A DNA stretch of 23,176 nt from Chara braunii (taxonomy: Eukaryota > Streptophyta > Charophyceae > Charales > Characeae), in assembly GCA_003427395.1 (NCBI GenBank), contig BFEA01000264.1, positions 644,185 through 667,360 on the forward strand. Direction: 5' to 3'. The translations under genes and the position numbers were made by a program. Under the pieces are notes generated by a model. The model searched no databases and was not told the DNA's origin. It saw only the letters and a list, made by a program, of their open reading frames with translations. Position 1 is the first letter of the stretch, and every line of letters starts with the position of its first letter. Shown here one piece after another: positions 16,355 to 23,176 of the stretch.

Positions 16355-17774
16355 ATGGTGGACGGTACTAGGGTGATCGTTAGCATCCCTCCCCCCTTCC
16401 TCTTCTTCCCTAACCATACCCATCCCGAGGCTTGGTTGGAAGCTGTCGAAGCTCAGAACTACGGCGCAGCCGATCTCCCCCTCGTTCTGACATTGCTACT
16501 TCGCAACACATCACACGACTGGTTTAGAAAACATACGTGGGTAGATTGGGATACTTTCAAGCAAGCATTCTTGGCTCGATTTGATACGGTTAGTGAAGAT
16601 GCCGCCTGATATGTACTCAAAAATCGACCNCAAGGACCAGGGGAATTGTTGCCCGATTTCGTCGATCGATTTNAAACCACGTTGGATAAATCCGGGCGAG
16701 ACGAAAAATCCGCTCGAGATCTGTTCATTGATCACCTTCGAAGTCCGATCCTGAAAGGGAAACTGCAGAAAAAGGTTCCGCCAAAGACACACCCGTTATC
16801 GGCTATCATTGCTTAAGCATTGGAACTAGACCTGACCGATACAAAAAAAATATATCAGTCAGGGAGACGAAGATATTACAGATACCATACGGGATGTAAC
16901 GGCTAAAAGGCGATCATGGCTGCAGGCGGTCGAACGGTTTTATCCCCACCCCGACCATGATCTTCCCGGCGGGATCGTTTCCGATATCCCGACTGCTTAT
17001 CCTCCTCCTCCCCCGGTGAATCAATCGATCGCAGCCGTTAGAAGCGGAATCTCATCCGAACCCCCCTCGTCGACGGTAACCAACCTACACCTTGCCCAGA
17101 TGATCCATACGGCCACTACCAAGCAGTCCGAATGGATGAGCAACTTAATCCAAATGCAGGCCGCTCATATGGAACAAATAGAACAGATAATGAGCAGGCT
17201 CGTTAAGCCTAACTCGGCTCCTGCTCGGCCTGCCCTTGCATCATTTCCGCTCTTACCTGCCCCGCCTGCTCCAGGGTTCGCGCCTCAGTTCCCTGATCTA
17301 ACTAATCCAGCAGGAAAGATCGAGTGCTTTAACTGCAAACAGCCTGGGCATTTTGCCCGGGACTGTCCGCAGCCGACATGTAATCAGCCTCCCCCTGCTG
17401 CGGCCCCCGTCGCCCTTAATCAAGGACGAGTGGCCGCTCTGATGGATACGGATCAAGGAAGAGAACTCGTGGCATATGCCCCAGAGCAGCCTTCCCCTTC
17501 GATGGCAACGGCATCGACATCGGGAGCTTCTTCCTCCGACGCTGCTGACGTGGTCGATCCTCTCGAGTATCTCCATCTCGCAGGCATGATCGAAGCAATC
17601 CGATCGGTCCCAGATGATCTCGAGTGGGTCGATCTCGAATCCAATCCTGGACCGCAGTTTCGGACAGGAGACATTGATATACTGAAAACGCTCAAGCAAC
17701 TAGATATTCGCGTTCCTATCCCAGTGGGACATCTCCTCACCATATCTGAAGTGGTGAACGATAAGCTTCTATAA
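16355..17774 (+). pseudogene. gag: gag: capsid and zinc-knuckle nucleocapsid, with stops and a frameshift
   Basis: Gag packages element RNA into virus-like particles. ATG 16355 opens a frame that looks like a Retrotrans_gag capsid domain (PEAWLEAVEAQNYG, then WFRKHTWVDWDTFKQAFLAR). TGA 16607 and TAA 16814 break it, but the same phase stays coherent between them. A +1 shift occurs at an A8 run (16843-16850); after it the frame reads through TDTIRDVTAKRRSWLQ and a Pro-rich hinge to a CCHC zinc knuckle, CFNCKQPGHFARDC (17325-17366), which would bind RNA. The part from about 17016 is one open frame to TAA 17772-17774. Beyond that stop, the same phase continues directly into protease. Open upstream codons (SQSGAAAPAIP) suggest translation may start further left. 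Two Ns (16630, 16673) lie here. Confidence 0.8.
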
Positions 17775-19406
17775 TATTGCCAGAAAAATCAAAAGCGTTT
17801 CACCTATCAACGCATACAACGGATGTTGAAGAAGAAGGAAGGAAGCGAGGAAGTTGTACCCCCCGAGCCGGACACAAAAGAACCTGAACCCGAAGCTGCA
17901 CGTATAGCAGCAATCTCTTTAGTGGAAAAGGATCACTTCGTACGAGCTCGGCCGATACTATGGAAAAGTGCGGAATGTGACTGTGAAGTTTGGGGCAAGC
18001 CGTTTAATGTCATTTTCGACACAGGATCTTCTGCAGTGGTCATATCATTGGATACTGTCAAAAAGACGGAACGACTTGGATCTATTCTTCCTCAATCTGG
18101 CAAAGACAACTATGTCTCTGCCGACGAGGAAGCAATGAAAATCGTAGGCATTATCGAGAACGTGGCTGTAAAAGTCGGACGAGTACACGTCCTTGTTAAC
18201 GCGCTCGTAATAGATGTACGTTCCTATTCTGTGTTGTTAGGATTACATTGGGCGATGGCGGTGCGCGCACGTCTGCATTTCGATTCGAAGCAACTGGTGC
18301 TCACACAAACTGGGGGAAAACCTCAAACTGTTCCGTTGCGAGTTTTCACCCGAACGAGAAAACGGATCCCTAACTCGGCCCAAATCGGGATGATTCGATT
18401 CATTGATCCCGAGGAATGCTCCCCCTCGAACATCGCTAATGAAATCAGGGAACAAAAATACGAAGAAGACATGCCCAGTAACGATGAATGGAAGCACTTG
18501 GTCGAACTATTCGAACGAGAAATTCCCGAAGAATTTCAAGTGTGCCCCGACACCACCCGAAGCTTTCACGTGGATGTCGAAGACAGCGCGTGCACGCCTC
18601 TGACGACCCAGGTCAGTCCTTCAGTTCTTCTCGGGGAACCCATATTACAAGTTTCCGATCTGGCTGATGATTTGGAACCCCCTCGCACCTTGTACGAGGG
18701 AGCTCTCTCCTTACGAACGGGTTATCAACAAACAGAGCAGTATTTGGACGTTTCTGTTTTTCTGCCCCGATCGTTACTGACGACAGGAGCCACCATCGCC
18801 TTGATTAAACAAGAGGCGGAAGCACCGGTAAGTGATGTACCTAATCTGATGCAAGAAATGATGGATCTAACAGGGCTAACTGTGGAACCGACCTTGGTTG
18901 GTTCAGAGACTGACGCTGAAACTAAAGAAACTGAGATGATTAGCCCCGCCGAGTCCCAGATGATAGCAACTGTCTTCTCTGTTCGCACCAGTAGTTCCGT
19001 GTTCTCTAGTGTCGGCGATCGGCGGAAACGGCCGGTTGATTGGGTCGATATGCCCCTTAAGATTTCCGGGGAATCAACAATCCCCCTCCCGAGTCACGTT
19101 CCCACGGAACTTCGGAAGTCGTTAATTTGTGTATTAAATGGTTACGCAGAAGTGCTGAGCATGCATGATAATGATATCGGCTTAACTAATGTGATTGAGC
19201 ATGTCATCCTCACGGGAAATCATCCGCTCATTAGCTGCGCCCCCTACCGATACTCGCCAGCTCAACGAGCGACCGCTTTTCAACGGATTAAGGAGTTCGA
19301 AGCTAATGGATGGATCGAACCCGCTGTAGGTCCATGGTCTTTCCCTGCAGTGACGTACCTAAAAAGGCTGGAGGGATTCGCATTTGCATTGATTATCGAA
19401 AGTTGA
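17775..19406 (+). pseudogene. pol: pol, first part: aspartic protease and start of reverse transcriptase
   Basis: This is in the same phase as the nucleocapsid part of gag, separated only by TAA 17772. The first Met is at 17823. The retropepsin active site is FDTGSS (catalytic Asp codon 18018-18020), with the second conserved block SVLLGLHW about 70 residues later; it would cleave the Gag-Pol polyprotein. An acidic linker of about 250 residues follows. The RT fingers then begin around NGYAEVLSMHDNDIGLTN, with VEH-type and PYRYSPAQ motifs, then GWIEPAVGPWSFPAV. At about 19350 the RT reading passes to another phase; the listed frame ends at TGA 19406 after shifted residues. A single-base loss is the simplest cause. 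No ribosomal slippery site was recognised there. Confidence 0.8.
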
Positions 19407-19789
19407 ATGATATCACGATCAAAGATGTGCATCCTCTCCCCCGGATTGATGAGTTGTTGGATGCGATTGGGAGTGCTCGATTTTTCAGCAAGTTTGATGT
19501 TCGCCATGGGTTCCATCATCTTCTTGTTCGGGAGGAAGACCGTCCGAAAATAGCGTTCCTACTTTTGGAAGGTACGTGGCAGTGGATTCGATATCCGATG
19601 GGTATCTGCAACGCCCCCGCGACCTTTCAGCGGGCCATGAACATGGCTTTTCATAATTTCGTGAGGAAGACTCGTTTGACGCAGAGTATCATCAACTACT
19701 GCGTGATTGTGTATATGGATGACATCTTGGTGTATTCAAGTTCCTACGAAGGGCACGTGCAGCACATCGAATGGGCACTGCATGCGTAA
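19355..19789 (+). pseudogene. pol: pol, reverse transcriptase palm
   Basis: The RT domain continues in the -1 phase with VPKKAGGIRICIDYRKLND, then SKFDVRHGFHHL (a catalytic Asp), then FQRAMN and the catalytic YMDD box (19712-19723). These are hallmark blocks of Ty3/gypsy RT, which copies element RNA into DNA. The frame ends at TAA 19787-19789, but the same phase resumes immediately with RDAGFKVALEKCQFF, so this is a nonsense mutation inside the domain. The long Met-initiated frame starting at 19310 includes out-of-phase residues before 19355. Confidence 0.9.
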
Positions 19790-20536
19790 CGAGATGCGGG
19801 CTTCAAGGTGGCGCTTGAGAAGTGTCAGTTTTTCCTCACCACCATTTCCTTCCTAGGGCACGTGGTGACGGACAAAGGACTCCAACCGAAGCCGCAGAAG
19901 GTGGCAGCTGTCAGGGATGCGTCGGTGCCTACGACTATCATGCAAGTTCGCGCCTTTCTGAGCCTAGCCTCGTACTACCGAAGATTTATCAAAGACTTCG
20001 CGGCGATTGCGGGACCCCTCACAAATCTTCTGCGCAAGGATCAGCCGTTGATCTGGACGCCGGAGTGCGATCAAGCGTTTTCCAAACTCAAGGCCGCTCT
20101 CATTTCGGCTCTGGTCCTTATAAGTCCGGATCCCGAAAAACCTTTTGTTCTCATCACTGACTGGCAGCCAGAGACGATTTCGGTGATCCTTGCCCAGGTG
20201 GGACCAAGTGGACTCGAGAGTGTGGTGGAGTATGCGTCCAAATCAGTGCACGCCTGCAGGCGCAACTACGCCGCTCCGATGGGAGAATGCTATGCGGCTC
20301 TCTGGGGAATCAGTCACTTTCGTGCTTACCTGTACGGGCGAAAATTCACCTTGGTCTATCCCTGTAAGACCCAAAAGGCCGCAAAAATAGCCACGTACAT
20401 CGAACGGTTCCTCTATACCCATCTAGATACGGAAGAAATTATAACCGACAATGGATCTGAATTCAAAGGTGAGGTAGAAGAACTACTTGCGCGAAGGGGC
20501 GTCACGCTCCGACATATGGCACCCCACGTGTCCTAG
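19790..20536 (+). pseudogene. pol: pol: RT thumb, RNase H (truncated) and integrase core fragment fused by deletion
   Basis: After the TAA the RT connection region is intact (FFLTTISFLGHVV, then RAFLSLASYYRRFIKDFA). The RNase H domain begins (FVLITDW, then ECYAALWGISHFRAYLYGRKF) but stops just where the usual TDHKPL block should follow. At about 20356/20357 the sequence jumps directly into integrase core (YPCKTQKAAKIATYIERF), then ITDNGSEF with the second catalytic Asp (20447-20449). Missing are the rest of RNase H, the HHCC zinc domain and the first catalytic Asp of integrase. The fusion is in frame. The frame ends at TAG 20534-20536 inside the HVS-SNG motif, where intact relatives usually have Gln. 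Confidence 0.85.
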
Positions 20537-21238
20537 TCAAATGGGTTGGCCGAAAATGTCAACCGTATGATTAAAACCGCCCTTCCTAGGAACTTAGCGG
20601 CACACGACACGTGTCCGTGGCCCGAGATCGTGTATCAGATCGTCGGGATCCACCGGGCCACCCCTCACGAGTCTATAGGGTTTACCCCCTTTCAGCTTCG
20701 AACTAATAGCCTCCCCTGTGTCGACTACCGGGGTAACTCGGAAATTGCCGAAGCAGGGGGTAGAGACACGCGTGCAGCTCTCAAAGCCAAGGCCAAAAGG
20801 TACACCGAATTAATGGAACGGGCTGTCCCGAAGCTAGCCCGAAAAAGGCAAAGGATGACCGAACTGGCCCACGGTAGACAGGTCCGTAGCTACGAGGCCC
20901 GGAATGGAAATGCTGGGCCCCAGCATCAGTATAAATTAGGGGACCTAGTGCAGGTACGTAAATGTGCACGCGACCGGAAACTCGCTCCCAAGTTTTCTGG
21001 CTGTTTTCACGTTGTCGAGCTCGGACTTAACGGCGCCAACACGGTGCGCATTGCGCCCGAGGCTAGTGCCAGCCATAGCTTTGTCCCCATCGTCCGACAT
21101 ACTTCCTACCTCCGTCTGCTTCCTCCCTCTGATCTTCCTCCCTCTTCTTCCTCAGAAAGCGAGGAGAACGACGACGATCTAACTCTCTCTCCGCTCTCTC
21201 CCTCCTGTCCTTCGTCCTCCTCTCCAACCTCGCCATGA
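20537..21238 (+). pseudogene. pol: pol: integrase C-terminal part
   Basis: This continues the integrase in the same phase after TAG 20534. It begins SNGLAENVNRM, whose Glu (20552-20554) is the third catalytic residue of the D,D-35-E triad. Next come PWPEIVYQIVGIHRATPHES and FTPFQL (typical end of the core), a basic coiled segment, and KLGDLVQVRK with KLAPKFSGCFHVV, which match the C-terminal SH3-like and GPF/Y-type region. The tail is Ser-, Pro- and acid-rich with no chromodomain. It ends with TGA 21236-21238, and that TGA overlaps the ATG of ORF A as ATGA. Confidence 0.85.
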
Positions 21239-21717
21239 GTTTCATCACGGAGCGGGCTCTTGACGCACAGTTGTTGCAGCCACGCGTTCACATCTAAGAG
21301 ATTCGGCAAGTCTGTCACCCTCGGCTCAATACGGATCTTCGGCGTTTGGCGCAATTTTTCTGCGACACGGGCATTTGTGCCGCAGCCCCGTTTCGAATCG
21401 AAGGGAGTCCTCAGGCAATAGTATTTGCGGAGGTAATTGTAGTTCATCGACAAGAGGCTCCCAGGACAAGCCACGTCACCACGGTTGCAGCGTTCAGTGG
21501 CGACATCAGCTCGGTCAATCCGCAACGGCATACCGCGATTTTGGCATCGATGCGCGAGTGGACGGAGCAAGTGTCCAACGTGTGGCAGCACGTTCTCGCC
21601 CGACTTGGGCATAACCTCATCCCGACCTTTGCGCCAGATATCGGCGACATCCGCCGATCTCCGCGCGAGCGGCCAGTGGCGATCCCCACCCTCGTCCCCT
21701 TCCCACGTCTCCAATGA
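21235..21717 (+). pseudogene. ORF A: unknown 160-codon protein after integrase, one stop
   Basis: ATG 21235 overlaps the integrase TGA by the tetranucleotide ATGA. The frame reads SFITERALDAQLLQPRVHI, meets TAA 21295-21297, and then stays open to TGA 21715-21717, so one nonsense codon breaks a protein of 160 codons. Visible features are an FFCDTG-type segment, AIVFAEVIVVHRQEAPRTSH, a likely amphipathic helix (MREWTEQVSNVWQHVLARLG) and a basic stretch (DIRRSPRERPV). The DTG triplet has no protease context. No family is recognised. A 202-codon frame on the opposite strand (21106-21714) also spans it, but the plus-strand reading fits the flanking stop-start overlaps. I infer an accessory gene of the retroelement. 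Confidence 0.55.
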
Positions 21718-22742
21718 ACCACGCCGATCCTCTCGCTCCTATCTCTATCTTCGGTCTCCCCTCTCTTTTTCCCACCTTCTGGCAATCCGATCTTCATCCC
21801 TCTCTTTCCTTCACGTTGGAACCTCTTTCTGTCCCACTTATCAATCCTGGGTATTGGTGGCTGTGGCGCGAAGTTTTTGACGAGTAATCCTTCTGCCTGG
21901 CCCGAGTACAGGTGACGTGGACGGGCACTAGCGAGCATCCCACGTGGATCGAGAACCCGGAGCTGCTGATCATACAGGCTTGGAGGACTAACGTGGAAGG
22001 AGATCTTCTTGGCTTTCTCTTCGGCTCGGTACGGCCGGGTCGCCGACAACTGATTGCGCAGGAGCTCATCGCGGCTATCGTGCAATTGGCGGACGATCTC
22101 TCGCCTGACATGTATTCGCAAAGTGACGACAGTCCTGCTCCGCATATTCTCGAGCGAGCACTGGATCCGTACCTTCAGTGGACTGCGTGCTTGGAGGAAC
22201 CGAGGGACGAGGATACGCTACCGTCACGGCAGGAGTATCTCAAGCCGTACGATATCATCCCTCACGCCTTTTATCCGAGGGCGGAGGAAGTGGTGATCGA
22301 CGACAACGACGAAGAGGACGAAGACGAGGAAACATCGGAGGAGGGAAGCTATAGCGAATATAGCGAGGGTAAGTTGAGTGGAGAAGAAGAGGAGGAAGAA
22401 GGAACCGGGTCTGAGTGGGAAGCTTTGCCGGAGGAAGCGACGCGCACGGGAACGGAGGCAGAAGATCCGGGAGCAGCCCGAAAGCGCGAAGAAATTGCCA
22501 CAGGGAAGCGACAGCTGGAGTTCGCCAGCGGAGCCAGCCTGCACATCCGCAACGACCCGACCAGGGATCCGGAGCCGCCAAAGCCCGAAGATGGCGACCC
22601 TGCAGCCGCCACCTCAAGTACCGCACGACGGAGACAGAGCCGATCCTCCTCCTCCTCCAGCCCCACCCGTCCCCCAATTCGCCCACGTACCGATGCGGGC
22701 GATAGGCCTTCGTGCTCGCACGCTGTCCCGCCGACACCTTGA
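21714..22742 (+). pseudogene. ORF B: acidic unknown protein, 342 codons, one stop
   Basis: ATG 21714 overlaps the TGA of ORF A as ATGA. Fifty-seven codons (FGLPSLFPTFWQSD, then NPGYWWLWREVFDE) lead to TAA 21885-21887, and the same phase continues with SFCLARVQVTWTGTSEHPTW to TGA 22742. The stop is thus an internal nonsense codon. The middle is well structured (IQAWRTNVEGDLLGFLFGSV, then ILERALDPYLQWTACLEEP). Residues encoded from about 22290 to 22440 form a strongly acidic Glu/Asp tract with EGSYSEYSEG, followed by KREEIATGKRQLEFASGA and a Ser/Arg/Pro tail. No enzyme motif or membrane span is seen. From memory it resembles acidic proteins predicted in many copies in Chara; this was not checked. 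Confidence 0.6.
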
Positions 22743-23176
22743 CTTCCTTACCCTCGAGCAGATCCGCACTCTCGTCACCTTCCCTGCCCATCCCTTCCTT
22801 CCCCATCTCTTCCGCGACTTATTCTCTACCCGCTAACTCGCCACCGTCCACCCCCACGCATCCCTTTGCCCTGCTGCCCCCACGTTCTGCTGGCATTTTC
22901 TTTTGTTCAGCGCTGCATGGGAGCAATGCAACGTAGTAGAAGTTTACCGCATCACCACGGGAACAATCCCCGCCGGCCGCCCCTATGATATCTTCCGAGC
23001 AGCGCTTCTGCGCACCCTCTCCTCCTTCTATCGCGACTACCTCGGTTCTCTTCCCCGCAGCGGCGATCACTTCCCTCGCTTCCACCGGACCATCCGATAT
23101 GAGGAGCTTCCGGTGACTATGGAAGGGATGAACCGCTTCCTACCCCCACTTCCTCCCCGTCGACCCCGTGAGATCC
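22591..23176 (+). pseudogene. ORF C: unknown protein overlapping ORF B, partial at window end, one stop
   Basis: ATG 22591 lies in a good initiation context (A at -3, G at +4) inside ORF B in another phase; the overlap is 152 bp. The frame starts MATLQPPPQVPHDGDR, has a Pro run, then MRAIGLRARTLSRRHLDFL and PFLPHLFRDLFSTR. It meets TAA 22834-22836 and stays open in the same phase to the end of the window, reading FSAAWEQCNVVEVYR, FRAALLRTLSSFYRDYLG, FPRFHRTIRYEELPVTMEG and NRFLPPLPPRRPREI. The coherence on both sides of the stop argues for one protein with a single nonsense codon. No domain is recognised. The C-terminus is outside the window. Confidence 0.55.

Larger units (their letters stand above)
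16219..23176 (+). mobile_element. Ty3/gypsy-type LTR retrotransposon, internal region (incomplete at right)
   Basis: The order on the plus strand is primer-binding site, gag, protease, reverse transcriptase, RNase H and integrase, which is the Ty3/gypsy order. Three more ORFs follow integrase before the window ends. The 3' LTR lies outside the window and the 5' LTR boundary could not be set without its partner. The copy is defective: premature stops at 16607, 16814, 17772, 19787, 20534, 21295, 21885 and 22834, frameshifts near 16842-16850 and 19350, and a deletion near 20356. Its proteins act together in making element DNA and integrating it. Confidence 0.85.

Noticed and set aside
19340-19365. 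Programmed -1 frameshift within reverse transcriptase
   Set aside because: The shift falls inside a conserved domain, no standard slippery heptamer is seen, and the element carries other disabling mutations.
15460-22836. Nuclear genetic code with TAA/TAG read as Gln (as in some ulvophyte algae)
   Set aside because: The intact receptor kinase has about 26 Gln residues and a 913-codon frame with no in-frame TAR. The gypsy gag has an in-frame TGA, and the LINE shows both TAG and TGA breaks. Decay is simpler.

Overview
The window looks like nuclear DNA of a streptophyte green alga. The best guess is a Chara-type charophyte. The reasons are a plant-type receptor-like kinase, plant-style retroelements and a plant-type initiator-tRNA primer-binding site. 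From memory, the acidic proteins at the right end also resemble proteins predicted in large numbers in Chara; no search was possible. Only one gene looks intact. The rest is decayed transposable elements, simple repeats and non-coding DNA.

Layout. 1-1128: non-coding, with a diverged duplication and a T24 tract inside an 11-bp duplication. 1129-3907 (minus): a 5'-truncated, decayed LINE-type retrotransposon holding part of the reverse transcriptase, a long linker and a zf-RVT-like zinc region, ending in a poly(A) tail seen as T21. 3908-6823: a GC-rich patch, simple repeats, a 100-nt near-perfect hairpin, a 48-bp-period repeat, a perfect 2 x 71 bp duplication and a long (CT)n tract. 6824-9484 (minus): a single-exon receptor-like kinase with signal peptide, NHL-like beta-propeller ectodomain, one membrane span and an RD-type kinase. 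9485-13150: non-coding, with several local duplications and a tRNA-like sequence. 13150-15459: no gene seen; it holds a TATA-type promoter candidate, many Ns and a sequencing-library adapter that creates a false 94-bp duplication.

15460-23176 (plus): a Ty3/gypsy-type LTR retrotransposon region. Its order is a leader ORF (ORF0), a primer-binding site at 16219, gag with a zinc knuckle, protease, reverse transcriptase, a truncated RNase H, a truncated integrase, then three further ORFs (A, B, C), with C running off the window. The copy is dead: nine premature stops counting ORF0 and ORFs A-C, two frameshifts, and an in-frame deletion that removed the end of RNase H and the start of integrase. 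The 3' LTR is not in the window and the left LTR edge could not be located.

The most interesting signal is the 3' half of this element. Integrase/ORF A and ORF A/ORF B are each joined by a four-base ATGA stop-start overlap, and ORF C starts inside ORF B. This compact polycistronic layout is unusual for a plant genome. It suggests that a Ty3/gypsy lineage carries downstream accessory genes translated by coupled termination-reinitiation. Other notable points are ORF0 upstream of the primer-binding site, the adapter artefact, the miRNA-like hairpin and two poly(T) tracts of equal length inside short direct duplications.
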